This document shows, one piece after another, positions 24,940 through 33,556 of a DNA stretch of 64,000 bases (positions within the stretch are counted from its first letter, which is position 1; each line of letters opens with the position of its first letter). Location of the stretch: positions 62,001 through 126,000 of IMG/VR virus record IMGVR_UViG_3300047563_000187; one strand, written 5' to 3'. The notes under the pieces were generated by a model. It worked only from the letters and a program-made list of their open reading frames with translations, searched no databases and had not been told where the DNA came from. The position numbers and the translations under genes were made by a program. This stretch comes from a virus.

Positions 24940-25254
24940 TCAGCCTCCGTAAATTCTACGTTCAGTCTGTTCGGTACCCTTCTTCTTGCCCATGTGATAG
25001 GCAGTAAGAGCAGTACCACCTAGGACTACACCGTTGCGAATCTTACGCATCTGACGTGCTTCGTCTGCCAGACGTTGCTGACGACGTTGTTCCCGGATGT
25101 TGCCGATACCGTTCTGACGGTATCTGTACAGTTTATCAGAAGGGGCCTCGGTCTTTACGAAAGACGCAGGGTCAACCTTCTGACTCTTCTTGCGGATCTT
25201 GTCGACAATGCGACGGATTCTTCCGCTGTTCTTGAAAACAATCTTCGGCTTCAT
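24940..25254 (-). CDS. Small basic protein with a glycine-rich end
   Basis: A 104-residue highly basic, helical protein. ATG 25254 follows AAGGTGG and lies eight bases after the previous stop. Central Arg/Gln-rich stretch (EQRRQQRLADEARQMRK), then GVVLGGTALTAYHMGKKKG. It could bind DNA or membrane inside the virion. No family recognised. Confidence 0.55.
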   Translation of the reverse strand: MKPKIVFKNSGRIRRIVDKIRKKSQKVDPASFVKTEAPSDKLYRYRQNGIGNIREQRRQQRLADEARQMRKIRNGVVLGGTALTAYHMGKKKGTEQTERRIYGG

Positions 25255-25262
25255 ATACCACC

Positions 25263-25724
25263 TTACCAGTTCGGGAACGTCGCATAGTCCGAGTGGACCA
25301 TGTTCCAACCGTTCTCCATGTTCATGTGGATCTTGAGCTCTTTAGCCTTACGCTGGAACTCTTGGCCGTAGAAGCCCATGAGTTGCTCGTAGTACTGGTA
25401 ACGCTCTTCGATCGGGATAGTAAGTCCGCCGTCAGTGTACGACATTTGGTTACGAGCCGATAGAGCTACTTGACCCTTGAAGAGATTGTAGCAGGTACCA
25501 TCTAGCAACACTGACAGAGATGGGAAGTCCCGCCCCTGGAACATCGTTGCTGGAGACATCGTGTTGTAATCCGAGATCGCCATCTTCATAGCCAGAAGAA
25601 TGCGGTTGTCGGAGAACTCGATGCTATCTAAAAGGTGGTTGTCCTGCACGGAATCAGAGAGGTACGTACGTACCTCCTCTGGGGTTAGGATAACTCCATC
25701 AAGACTCGGATTAGTTGCACTCAT
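25263..25724 (-). CDS. Head completion protein (probable)
   Basis: A 153-residue helical protein opening with LTPEEVRTYLSDSVQDN, a pattern of a short helical bundle often found in gp6-like head-completion proteins. It lies between capsid and neck genes. The call is by position and composition. Confidence 0.45.
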   Translation of the reverse strand: MSATNPSLDGVILTPEEVRTYLSDSVQDNHLLDSIEFSDNRILLAMKMAISDYNTMSPATMFQGRDFPSLSVLLDGTCYNLFKGQVALSARNQMSYTDGGLTIPIEERYQYYEQLMGFYGQEFQRKAKELKIHMNMENGWNMVHSDYATFPNW

Positions 25725-25731
25725 ATGATCC

Positions 25732-26385
25732 TCACTTGCTAGACAGCATGCCAGATAGCTTGTATGACAGCAGCTGCATATCCAATTTGTACTCAGGATG
25801 CTTCTTGTCTTCGATGTCGTCAGCCCATTGGGTCATAACCAGACCTACTAGACGTTCGTCATCTGGAGAGCTAATTGGGCAGATCCCGAGAGATCCGACG
25901 CCATTAGAAGACATCCAGTCAGTGATCGACGGCGTGGCATACGTGTTGAATGTCGGATCGACGAACACACATTTGCCTTCAAGGAGTGGGCCCCAGTCAC
26001 CGGCTAGAAGGGATGTAGGTAGGTTTTGAGTATCCAGGAGGATCTTTGCAAAACCTGGCTTCACAACTTCGTAGCTCGAGGAGATGTACGCGAAGTGCAC
26101 TCCTGAGGCGTTTACCTTGCCGTTATGCAGCTCGAAGATCATGACGCGATCCGCATCGATCTTGGTCTGCAGGGTTAGGATAGCCGAGGTGATCGGACCA
26201 TCCATTTTGATTCTATTCTCCATGGAGATGTAGGCATCCATCGAGTCAACATAACGCTGAGCAATTGGGAATACCAGGTACCCCACTGTCAGGAACGTAA
26301 CGAAGAAAGCTACGATGAAGGCTCGTTTCCAGGAATCAATAGCCCCTAAGATAGGGGAGATTACACTGATAATGTGTTGCCACAT
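25732..26385 (-). CDS. Membrane-anchored GAF-like protein
   Basis: In the 217-residue protein, an N-terminal transmembrane helix (AFIVAFFVTFLTVGYLVFPI, residues 27-46) is followed by a domain of GAF appearance: ADRVMIFELHNGKVNASGVHF near 78-98, an acidic loop, and SLGICPISSPDDERLVGLV near 168-186. GAF domains bind small ligands. Similar anchored proteins occur in large phages, as I recall, without a known role. A virion location is uncertain. Confidence 0.6.
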   Translation of the reverse strand: MWQHIISVISPILGAIDSWKRAFIVAFFVTFLTVGYLVFPIAQRYVDSMDAYISMENRIKMDGPITSAILTLQTKIDADRVMIFELHNGKVNASGVHFAYISSSYEVVKPGFAKILLDTQNLPTSLLAGDWGPLLEGKCVFVDPTFNTYATPSITDWMSSNGVGSLGICPISSPDDERLVGLVMTQWADDIEDKKHPEYKLDMQLLSYKLSGMLSSK

Positions 26386-26392
26386 CAGAACC

Positions 26393-26746
26393 TCACTTAA
26401 GAGGGTCGTGGCCCCAAATGTACAGAGACATAGCCTTACGAGTAAGACTACCCTTTCCGTCCATCAAGGGGCCTTGAACCCCTCTCATTCTCTTGATGAA
26501 GCGAATCTGCCGGTTAGCCCATTCTCACTCATCTTCAGTCCACTGCTCGGGAGGAACCTGCTTCATCTTGATGATGTTCCTGGCAGATTCTCTCCCGGAC
26601 TTAATGCTTAAGGATTTGGCGGCTAATCTGCTCAACCCACTCTTTTGCCCAAGAGGAGAGTCGTAATACTCTTGCAGCTCGTTGTCCGTCATGTTGACTA
26701 GGCGGAGCCATTCCTCGTATGTAGCCTTCTGGGAGTCGGTTAGCAT
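26393..26746 (-). CDS. Hypothetical protein with an in-frame TGA
   Basis: The frame from ATG 26746 runs 73 residues to a TGA at 26525-26527. It then stays open in the same frame for 43 more codons to a TGA at 26393-26395. The extension reads like real protein: EWANRQIRFIKRM, GPLMDGKGSLTRKAMSLYIW and GHDPLK. It fills an otherwise empty 140-base gap and stops eight bases before the next gene. Decoding the TGA as Trp would give WTEDEWEWANRQ. It could be read-through, a nonsense mutation or a sequence error. TGA ends many other genes here, so the code itself is standard. Confidence 0.6.
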
Positions 26747-26757
26747 ACTAGCTCCTA

Positions 26758-27078
26758 TTACTCAGCAGCCTTCTTTGCAGCTGGCTTGCGAGTCTTAGGT
26801 GCCGGGGCCTCTACCTTCGGTTCTTCTGCAGGCTTCTCTTCAGCCTTAGGCTCTTCTACTGGCTTTTCAGCCGGCTTGACTGGAGCCACGTCGATCACCT
26901 GCTTCTCCATCCATGCATAGAAGCTCTGACCGCGGTCATACAGATCACCGTTAGGGAGAATCACGCCGTCCTTTTGAGAGACGAAGTGAGCAGGATCACC
27001 TGCATACATGACCACAGTGCCATCTTCCAGACCCTTCTTCAGGTACTCAATTACGCTTTCGCTTTGGTAAATTGCCAT
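26758..27078 (-). CDS. Small capsid-block protein with Glu/Lys/Pro-rich tail
   Basis: The 106-residue protein has a folded first half (VIEYLKKGLEDGTVVMYAGDP near 10-30) and a low-complexity tail of repeated EEPKAEEKPAEEPKVEAP type, ending in a basic segment. It lies between the capsid gene and the neck genes. No family is recognised. The tail resembles flexible linkers used for capsid decoration or DNA contact. Confidence 0.55.
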   Translation of the reverse strand: MAIYQSESVIEYLKKGLEDGTVVMYAGDPAHFVSQKDGVILPNGDLYDRGQSFYAWMEKQVIDVAPVKPAEKPVEEPKAEEKPAEEPKVEAPAPKTRKPAAKKAAE

Positions 27079-27125
27079 TGGGGAAATCTCCTATTGTAAA
27101 TGACTACTAGTATTTTACGCACAAA

Positions 27126-27154
27126 CAAAAAGGGCCCCCGGAGGGGCCCTTTTT
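27126..27154. terminator. Terminator after the major capsid gene
   Basis: AAAAAGGGCCCC-CGGA-GGGGCCCTTTTT, a strong bidirectional stem just after the capsid stop. It would limit read-through from the highly expressed capsid gene. Confidence 0.9.
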
Positions 27155-27164
27155 AGGGGTTGGC

Positions 27165-28082
27165 TTAGCCTTCGATGGAGCCGAGTACGAAGCCCTTGAC
27201 GTTACCGATACCGATACCGATGGACTCGTAAGTTTCGAACTCGATCATGTCCGCTTCGGCCTTCAGGAACACAGTCGGTTCTTGCAGGCTGTAGAACTGG
27301 CCAAGGTAAGCTTCTGGAGCGAAGACCGCTACCAGGTCGCCCTTCTTGACGCCGTCAGAGGACAGGATGCTGGCCTTGTTGGAGGTCACGATGTCGAAAC
27401 CGTAGAAACCTTCCATGGAACCAGACTTGAAGTGCTCGGATGCCACAGCATCACCCAGCTGGGTAGCAGGTTCGCGAAGCATGGTCAGATACAGCTGATG
27501 GGACATCAGGATCTTGGACGGCTTCTGCTCGTCAGTTACCAGAACCTTCACCAGGTTCATCAGCTTGTCAGTGACACGGTCACCGGTAGGCTTAACGAAC
27601 GCTTCACCGCGGGATTCGGTCTGAATTGCCTTCAGGCCGGCGATGAAGTTCTCGTCTTCCTGCTTCTGGATGTCCTTCACGCTGTTGTCTTGCAGGATCT
27701 GACGGATGTCAGTCTTGTAAGTAGCCAGCTCGAACTTGGACTTCTTGAAACGCTGGGAAGAGATCTTGTAGAACGGAACTTCGTAGCGGGAACCACGGAA
27801 GTAACGTACTTCAGTCTTACCAGACAGGGACATGCTTGCTGCCACGGAGTCCGGTTCCTTTTCGACGATCACACGAGGTTGGTCGTCCAGGCCGCGGTCC
27901 AGGTCAGACGCAGTGATGGTCTGAGGCTGCATGATCTTACGGGTGAACCCGTCTTCACGTAGCTTTTGGCGAACGAATGCAGACATAGCTGCACCAGCTT
28001 CCTTCTCCAGGCCCTGGTCGATCTTGTCGATGAAGGCTTGGTTCAGGAATTGTACGTTCATAGTTTCAACGTTGTAGCTCAT
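27165..28082 (-). CDS. Major capsid protein (HK97 fold, probable)
   Basis: The 305-residue protein follows protease, scaffold-like and decoration genes, the usual head order. Its N-terminal 29 residues look like a short prodomain ending in LEKEA, the putative cleavage motif; cutting would leave Gly30 first. The body has RYEVPFYKISSQRFKKS, an E-loop/P-domain-like region and a spine helix with DIRQILQDNSVKDIQKQEDENF. The end, FETYESIGIGIGNVKGFVLG, resembles an A-domain strand. Strong codon bias (CTG, GGT, AAG) agrees with high expression. Confidence 0.78.
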   Translation of the reverse strand: MSYNVETMNVQFLNQAFIDKIDQGLEKEAGAAMSAFVRQKLREDGFTRKIMQPQTITASDLDRGLDDQPRVIVEKEPDSVAASMSLSGKTEVRYFRGSRYEVPFYKISSQRFKKSKFELATYKTDIRQILQDNSVKDIQKQEDENFIAGLKAIQTESRGEAFVKPTGDRVTDKLMNLVKVLVTDEQKPSKILMSHQLYLTMLREPATQLGDAVASEHFKSGSMEGFYGFDIVTSNKASILSSDGVKKGDLVAVFAPEAYLGQFYSLQEPTVFLKAEADMIEFETYESIGIGIGNVKGFVLGSIEG

Positions 28083-28094
28083 CTTATTCTCCTA

Positions 28095-28580
28095 TTAGCG
28101 TACCAGAACAACCAGAGCCTTCTTGCCGTCGGCAAGAGTGTCTACTTCCAGCACGTGGCCCAGAACTGGGGTGGAACCGTCGCCGGCACCCTTAGCCAGG
28201 GTAGCAGATGCGTTAGCGTAGACTTCGTCGCCCGGGGCGAACACGTCGTCTTGCTTGAAGTTGTTGGTACGAACAACGTAGTGACCCCACAGGACGATAC
28301 ATTTGTTACCACCACCAACTACTTTGGTGCCATCACCAGCAGCAATGCCACCAGTTACACGTACAGATTTGTCGTCCACGGGTCCGCGAACAACGATACC
28401 GACCTTACCGGCACCGGCAGGGGCAGATACTTTGGCAACCTTTGCCCCGGCTACCATCTTAACCAGATCACCATTGGTGATAGTGGCGTCATCGGTAGCG
28501 TAGTTAAGGTCCAGAGCACCTTCTTGAGGCCATCCACGCAGGAACTCGGCACGGTATTCAAGATTTTGCAGTCTGCTCAT
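28095..28580 (-). CDS. Head decoration or stabilising protein (probable)
   Basis: The 161-residue beta-rich, Gly/Val/Ala-rich protein lies directly upstream of the capsid gene. It resembles lambda gpD-like or capsid-stabilising proteins: ITNGDLVKMVAGAKVAKV, GKVGIVVRGPVDD, VFAPGDEVYANAS. It lacks the Lys-x-Ala motif, so it probably escapes maturation and binds from outside. Confidence 0.6.
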   Translation of the reverse strand: MSRLQNLEYRAEFLRGWPQEGALDLNYATDDATITNGDLVKMVAGAKVAKVSAPAGAGKVGIVVRGPVDDKSVRVTGGIAAGDGTKVVGGGNKCIVLWGHYVVRTNNFKQDDVFAPGDEVYANASATLAKGAGDGSTPVLGHVLEVDTLADGKKALVVLVR

Positions 28581-28597
28581 CTCGTTTTATCTCCTGA

Positions 28598-29119
28598 TTA
28601 ATTCATTAGGAATTCAAGTAAAGCGTCACCGCCTCGAGATGGGATGCTGGATGCAGATCCAATCTCCCACGGGCTGCCGCTGGTACTGCTAGCAATCTTC
28701 TTCAGAGTGCCTTCTGACAGAGAGTTTAACTCATCCAGTTCGCCTTGGCCGAGATGTAGGTTTTTTGCCAGTACATTCAGTTCAGGTGACACGTTAGCCT
28801 TCTTCTCCATGTCAGAGATTTTAGCTTGTGCTGAGTTAAGTTTAGCTTCCAGTTCGTCGATGTATGCTGCAGTCTTTTCCAGTACCTGGACTTCTGTACG
28901 AAGTTCAGCAACCTTCTGCATCATTTTATCCGATTCTGGGGCTACTTGGGCTTTCAGGCCATCGAGAACTTCAGAAGCAACAGCTTCTTCCATTCCGCCC
29001 TCTACCAGAGAGTTTACTGCAGCCTGCTTGATCAGGGCAAAATTGTTGCCTTCTTCAAGTGCTGCGGCACGCTGTTCCAAATCGTTAGCATGGTTACGAA
29101 GGATTTGGCTAAAAGTCAT
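28598..29119 (-). CDS. Coiled-coil scaffold-like protein
   Basis: The 173-residue all-helical protein has heptad-like coiled coil over residues 60-110 and several putative protease sites: LIKQAAV, MQKVAEL, LEKTAAY, MEKKANV, LKKIASS. A coiled coil studded with cleavage motifs, encoded just before the capsid genes, is what a degradable scaffold looks like. It overlaps its upstream neighbour by four bases. Confidence 0.6.
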   Translation of the reverse strand: MTFSQILRNHANDLEQRAAALEEGNNFALIKQAAVNSLVEGGMEEAVASEVLDGLKAQVAPESDKMMQKVAELRTEVQVLEKTAAYIDELEAKLNSAQAKISDMEKKANVSPELNVLAKNLHLGQGELDELNSLSEGTLKKIASSTSGSPWEIGSASSIPSRGGDALLEFLMN

Positions 29120-29502
29120 TTTAACTCTCCGTTCTTACGCTGCTGTTTGATTCCGCCGTGTTCGCCGATCAAGTTGTTAACCTTACGGTCTACTGCTGCT
29201 GTGACGAAGTGAGCTCCGACACCTGCTGCTGCACCTGATCCGACTACTTTGGCGATCTTCTTGGCTGACGCCGCAAGATTAGCAGCTCGTTTCTGCATCC
29301 CATCCTTCACGCCTTCGTTATAAGCGTCAAGTTGGGATTTACGAGTGCCCTCGAGGCCGCCAGTAAAGTATCCGATACCCGCTCCGGTTACAGCTCCGGC
29401 CGGAGATACCTTTTTGATGGTCTTTTTCACACCATCAAGTTTACCCTTAGCAGTGCCGTAAAGGCCCTTGGCTTTGGATACTAGGCTAGATACATTCGGC
29501 AT
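29116..29502 (-). CDS. Gly-rich hairpin virion protein
   Basis: The 128-residue basic protein has two glycine-rich hydrophobic stretches, at about 35-50 (GAVTGAGIGYFTGGLEG) and 88-105 (VVGSGAAAGVGAHFVTAAV). A segment with the motif MQKRAAN lies between. It is similar in design to the LLK-A proteins at 20042-21334. It may be an internal virion protein that inserts into membrane on ejection. Confidence 0.55.
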   Translation of the reverse strand: MPNVSSLVSKAKGLYGTAKGKLDGVKKTIKKVSPAGAVTGAGIGYFTGGLEGTRKSQLDAYNEGVKDGMQKRAANLAASAKKIAKVVGSGAAAGVGAHFVTAAVDRKVNNLIGEHGGIKQQRKNGELK

Positions 29503-29513
29503 GTTTACCTCGA

Positions 29514-29533
29514 AAGGCCCCCGGAGGGGCCTT
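29514..29533. terminator. Hairpin between head genes
   Basis: AAGGCCCC-CGGA-GGGGCCTT without a good T run; it may attenuate transcription or protect an RNA end. Confidence 0.5.
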
Positions 29534-29541
29534 AGTGATGA

Positions 29542-30471
29542 TTACTGAGCTTTCTTCTTGCGGTTGTAGGCGTAAGCACCTGCACCGGCAGCACCAGCAG
29601 CTACGCCACCAGCGATTGCAGCCTTAGCAGCACGGCCAAGACCCTTCTTGCCCGGGATTACCGCAGGCAGGGCCTTCTTAACTACTGCCGGCAGAGCAGC
29701 AGCTTGCTTAACCAGCTCAGCTGCTTCTTCGAAGTCGATGCCTTCGGAGACCAGTTGTGCTACAGCAGCGGACTTCTCGATGTCGGTATAGTCACCTTCA
29801 ACTTCTTCACCGAACAGTTCGGCGGAAGCTTGCTTGACCAGCTCAGCAGCGTCTTCGAAATCGACGCCTTCAGCGATCAGAGCGTCGAAGGCAGCAGCCT
29901 TTTCCAGCTCGATGGACAGGATGTCAGAAGCCTGCTTAACCAGCTCAACAGCTTCGTCGAAAGCAACGCCTTCACCGATCAGAGCATGGATAGCTTCGGA
30001 AGCTTCCTTGGACAGGTTGGAGGCAACAGGGGTACCTTCGTACTGCTCTTTACCTTCGGCCGCAGCTTCGTCGAAGCCTGGCTCTTGTACGCCACCTTCA
30101 GCAGCACCACGCTCCAGGAGAGCCTTGGCTACTTCGGTAACAGTCTTGCCTTCGCGAGGAGTCGCTTGATCACGCTTCTCGTCGTCAGCTACCATTTGGT
30201 TCAGGTCAGCTTGAACCATGTTCTCGGCTTGCTTGTTCATGCCACCGATTTGGGCCAGGATAGCTTCGGCAATGCTGGAACCCAGTGCGTTTTCTTTGCT
30301 CATGTTAGGAGTCTCTCCGTTCACTTCAGATGCTTGTTTGGTCAGAAGGTTTTGAAGCTGATCAGCAGCGGATTCAGAACCCGCAGCGTCCGACGCTTCC
30401 TTGTTTAGCCCTTGCTCGTCGGCAACTTGCAGGCCTTCAAGCAGTTTCTCTAGGCTAAGTGGTTGATCCAT
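29542..30471 (-). CDS. Internal head or scaffold protein with three repeats
   Basis: The 309-residue acidic protein has three repeats of about 40 residues over residues 152-258. Each contains LI.EG..F.EA.ELVKQA, and each ends in the putative cleavage motif. Further motifs (LNKEAS, LTKQAS, MNKQAE, LSKEAS, LEKAAA, IEKSAA) lie across the chain. The C-terminus is a Gly/Ala-rich hydrophobic segment (AAIAGGVAAGAAGAGAY) with a basic end. It lies directly after the protease gene and is a good candidate for a scaffold or core protein chopped during maturation. Confidence 0.6.
   Translation of the reverse strand: MDQPLSLEKLLEGLQVADEQGLNKEASDAAGSESAADQLQNLLTKQASEVNGETPNMSKENALGSSIAEAILAQIGGMNKQAENMVQADLNQMVADDEKRDQATPREGKTVTEVAKALLERGAAEGGVQEPGFDEAAAEGKEQYEGTPVASNLSKEASEAIHALIGEGVAFDEAVELVKQASDILSIELEKAAAFDALIAEGVDFEDAAELVKQASAELFGEEVEGDYTDIEKSAAVAQLVSEGIDFEEAAELVKQAAALPAVVKKALPAVIPGKKGLGRAAKAAIAGGVAAGAAGAGAYAYNRKKKAQ
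29698..30018 (-). repeat. Coding repeats (three copies of about 40 codons)
   Basis: Three related segments in the scaffold-like gene, each encoding a helix ending LVKQA. The copies have diverged at the DNA level. Confidence 0.7.
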
Positions 30472-30475
30472 GACG

Positions 30476-31966
30476 TTATCCTCTACGTTTTCTGTCCGCT
30501 TTTGCGAATTCTCGCTCCACGGAACTATTCATAAGTTTAGCCGTAATAGATGCACTCTTGGTAAAAGAGTTACCTACAGATGATTTTAGCCAACTTTGTG
30601 CTTTCTCTAGTTTACTTTGAACCAGGGAGTTGATGACATATTTCAGCACCAACGCACTTCCAGCTACAGTCAGAAGCAATTTTAAACCGCTCGGCTGCTC
30701 TACTGGGGCTGCAATCACCGGCTTCTCGATTGGCTTTCTGCCAGGTTCGAAGTTAGTGTATCCCGTAGGACGGGTAGGTGGAGGCATTACGTACGTGGCA
30801 GCACGCTTTTCCACTACACTTGGAGCCAACGATGACCCTTCAATGAATTTGGTAAGCAGCTTAACCAGTAACGGGTTGGCTTCCTTTTCTTCCACCTGAG
30901 GAACTAGAATGAAGTGTTCTTGAGTCAGTGCCTCCGGTCCCATCTCTAGCAGGATCTTGATTGCCTCTACACCTAAGTGGGAGTGCTCATGACCTGCACC
31001 TTTGGATACTAGCAGGGTAGCTAGGAACTCTAAGGATGGGGAGATGCCCAACTCAGCGAACGCATTCGCTAAATCCTCGACAGAATATTGGCACAGTACA
31101 GGGATAATGTCCATATCCGGATCAACTACGCGATCTAGAATGGTATCCAAATTCTCTGCACCAGCTGCAACCTCACCGTCGATATGCTTGATCAGGTCGG
31201 CGACCTTCTCAACGGCAATCTTCTTGAGACTTGCAGACTTTACTCGACCCTCGAACTGTACACCTTCCATCTCAGCCTGCTCGACAGAGCCGATGGCTGA
31301 TACGTCAGATGCCACCTTCTGAAGTACAGAAGAGGTGACGTCTGCAGGGCGGATAACGATGGAGATGTCGAAGAACTTCAGCGGACCGACGTTCAGGGAC
31401 ATAACCTTGCGACCATCCGGCAGGAGTTCGTTCAGGTGGTTGTTCAAGTGCTCACAGTACATGCTACGAGAGGTAGCCTTGTTACCGCAAACACTGCAGA
31501 CGTCGAACGGCGTATGGCATGCCATCGAGGTCATTGGGAAGTCGCCAGCCATGATCCGGGAGTACTCGGCAGAGGCTTTAGTCTTATCGACCTCGGCTAC
31601 TAGTTCCACACGGTGCATGCGTGGGTTGTAGTACGAGAAGATTACCTTACCGATGGCAATCGCTGGATCTTTGTTGACGTGGTGACGGAAGACGTGTGCG
31701 GGAGATGTTTCGAACGTCTTGTGCCACTTGATAAGCTGAGATTCTGGGAAGTAGTCGCCGTTACGGTTGGACCCATACCACTCACCTGCCCCCATCGCAT
31801 TGATGTGCAGGTAGAAGAACCCTTCTCTCGGCTCGATGGCCTTAACGAAATCATCGATCTCCGCCGCAGCTGCTTCCTTAGTTAGCCCACCATCTTCCTG
31901 GAATAGCAGACGGACTTGCATCTCGTCTTCTTGGAAGAAAGATTGACTATCAAGCAGTTTATCCAT
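30476..31966 (-). CDS. Prohead maturation protease with zinc-binding insert
   Basis: The 496-residue protein has an assemblin-like protease core at residues 45-215. Candidate catalytic residues are H95 or H96 in VFRHHVNKDPAIAIGKV and S147 in FPMTSMAC, matching the His...Ser order of phage prohead proteases. A cysteine-rich insert follows (C150, C157, C160, C171, H173), a likely zinc site. Possible self-cleavage motifs include LTKEA at 28-32, LQKVAS, LKKIAV, VEKVAD, VEKRAA and FTKSAS. The C-terminus is basic and membrane-like. The length suggests a protease fused to scaffold-like domains that are trimmed off. Confidence 0.7.
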   Translation of the reverse strand: MDKLLDSQSFFQEDEMQVRLLFQEDGGLTKEAAAAEIDDFVKAIEPREGFFYLHINAMGAGEWYGSNRNGDYFPESQLIKWHKTFETSPAHVFRHHVNKDPAIAIGKVIFSYYNPRMHRVELVAEVDKTKASAEYSRIMAGDFPMTSMACHTPFDVCSVCGNKATSRSMYCEHLNNHLNELLPDGRKVMSLNVGPLKFFDISIVIRPADVTSSVLQKVASDVSAIGSVEQAEMEGVQFEGRVKSASLKKIAVEKVADLIKHIDGEVAAGAENLDTILDRVVDPDMDIIPVLCQYSVEDLANAFAELGISPSLEFLATLLVSKGAGHEHSHLGVEAIKILLEMGPEALTQEHFILVPQVEEKEANPLLVKLLTKFIEGSSLAPSVVEKRAATYVMPPPTRPTGYTNFEPGRKPIEKPVIAAPVEQPSGLKLLLTVAGSALVLKYVINSLVQSKLEKAQSWLKSSVGNSFTKSASITAKLMNSSVEREFAKADRKRRG

Positions 31967-31985
31967 TGGAGACTCCTATAGGGAT

Positions 31986-32005
31986 GAAGGCCCCGAAGGG
32001 CCTTC
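31986..32005. terminator. Hairpin after the 200-residue head gene
   Basis: GAAGGCCC-CGAA-GGGCCTTC between head genes, with a weak T run. Confidence 0.5.
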
Positions 32006-32011
32006 TTGGGA

Positions 32012-32614
32012 TTACATGGTCAGGTTCTTCGGACGGAAGTCACCCTTACCATCCTTCATACGTGCTTCGAGGTCTGCCAGGGTACGAAGAGTCTGGAGGT
32101 CCATAGTCTCGTAGTGAACAGCACCATCAAGCACATTCTGCAGGATGTTCGGGTCCTGGGCAACAGTCGGAGCGATGTTATAGATGGTATCGCCCAGACG
32201 CTTAACCTTAGCAGGATCCTGGCCGGACAGAGTTTCGGAGTGAGCGATGGCTTGAGCCAGAGCACGCTCGTACTTAGCCTTGTCGGCCATACTGGAAACT
32301 GCCTTCACGGCAGATACCGCGGCCAGAGCACCTAGGCCCAGACCAAGAGCACCGATACCGGTACCCAGAGAGTTACCCAGACCCTTGGCAGCAGCTTCAC
32401 CGGCATGCATACCGCCAGAGTGACGCAGAGCATCACCTACGCCACGCATGAAGGATTCCGGGCCGAAGGATGCTTGCTTCTCAATCTCTTCGATGGCTGC
32501 ATCGATGAAAGTCTTGTGTTCATCGGTCAGCTCTTCGACGCTGGCCTGCTTCTTCAGACCAACTTCCAGCTCACCGCGAACGGACGCCAGCAGATCTTGT
32601 AGTTCTTGATTCAT
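32012..32614 (-). CDS. Capsid-block protein with Gly-rich segment
   Basis: A 200-residue protein with cleavage-like motifs LKKQAS and IEKQAS in its first 55 residues. A Gly/Ala-rich hydrophobic region spans about 80-115 (LGNSLGTGIGALGLGLGALA), and a helical end follows. The design resembles the other packaged proteins here. No family is known. Confidence 0.55.
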   Translation of the reverse strand: MNQELQDLLASVRGELEVGLKKQASVEELTDEHKTFIDAAIEEIEKQASFGPESFMRGVGDALRHSGGMHAGEAAAKGLGNSLGTGIGALGLGLGALAAVSAVKAVSSMADKAKYERALAQAIAHSETLSGQDPAKVKRLGDTIYNIAPTVAQDPNILQNVLDGAVHYETMDLQTLRTLADLEARMKDGKGDFRPKNLTM

Positions 32615-32623
32615 GATTACCTC

Positions 32624-33556
32624 TTAGCCGTGCAGGCTTTTCCAGACGTCATTGTTAGGACGGGCACCTTGGGAGATTTGTGCCACTTCCATACCAGCCA
32701 TACCTAAGGTACCTACGCCACCTACTGCCTTAGCAGCACGGGCTACACCTGGAGAGATGACCTTTTTCAGAGCACCGGCAGCTCGTAGAGCAGGTCCGAT
32801 GAACGCCTCTTTGGTCATTCCGGTGTGCTGGGAGAGAACGGATGCAACCTTATCGAGGGTTGCTTCGGTTTCCTTTGTCTTGGCCACCAGGTCACGACTT
32901 TGGGAAACGCTTTCCTGTAAGGATTTTACATTCAAAACGTCTCCAGCAGGGAAGCTTCTCACACGAGAAGCGGCCTTCACGTGACCTAGTACCAGATGGC
33001 ATAGCTCGGCGTACTGGTTAGGGTCGTCTTTGGCTACAAAGGCGATCTTCTCCATGACGTCTTGATCACGACGCAGCTGTTCAGCCTGCTTGATCAGGTC
33101 TACCATGCTGTCTTGCTGGGCCATGTACAGGTCTTGGGCCTGTTTGACCAGCTTAGAGCACTCTGCACGCAGAGCTACCAGCATGTCCTTTTGGTCCATC
33201 TGCGGTTCTACCGGAGCAGATGCCTTCTTCTCCATCGGCTTAGTCAGCACGATAGCTAAAGGAGAGGGCTTGTAGGCAGAAGCTTGCTTCTCGACCCCAG
33301 GAGCTGCTGTGATGATGCTGATGACATCATCATAGTTAGCTGTCTGGAACTCGAAAGTGCGGTCATCTGCAGATGCCATCTTGCTCAGGTAGGCAATCTG
33401 GTTGCCAGCTTCGACAAGACGCTTCACTTGCTCGACATTCATGTCTTGGTCGCAAGCAATCTTGGCGATACCTTCGCTCATTGTGTGTACACCCGCGTTA
33501 GCACCGGCAACCACTTGGGCTGCCATCTGCTTAAGGGCTTCAGTTGTCAGATTCAT
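32624..33556 (-). CDS. Capsid-block protein with many cleavage-like motifs
   Basis: The 310-residue helical protein has VEKQAS, MEKKAS, LVKQAQ, LIKQAE, VMEKIAF, LDKVAS and MTKEAF spaced along its length. A Gly-rich hydrophobic end (VGGVGTLGMAGMEVAQ) closes it. It overlaps the previous gene by 17 bases. A packaged internal protein or scaffold is likely. Confidence 0.55.
   Translation of the reverse strand: MNLTTEALKQMAAQVVAGANAGVHTMSEGIAKIACDQDMNVEQVKRLVEAGNQIAYLSKMASADDRTFEFQTANYDDVISIITAAPGVEKQASAYKPSPLAIVLTKPMEKKASAPVEPQMDQKDMLVALRAECSKLVKQAQDLYMAQQDSMVDLIKQAEQLRRDQDVMEKIAFVAKDDPNQYAELCHLVLGHVKAASRVRSFPAGDVLNVKSLQESVSQSRDLVAKTKETEATLDKVASVLSQHTGMTKEAFIGPALRAAGALKKVISPGVARAAKAVGGVGTLGMAGMEVAQISQGARPNNDVWKSLHG

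Noticed and set aside
26525-26527. TGA reassigned to Trp across the genome
   Set aside because: Several well-supported genes end in TGA, for example at 11432-11434 and 60056-60058.
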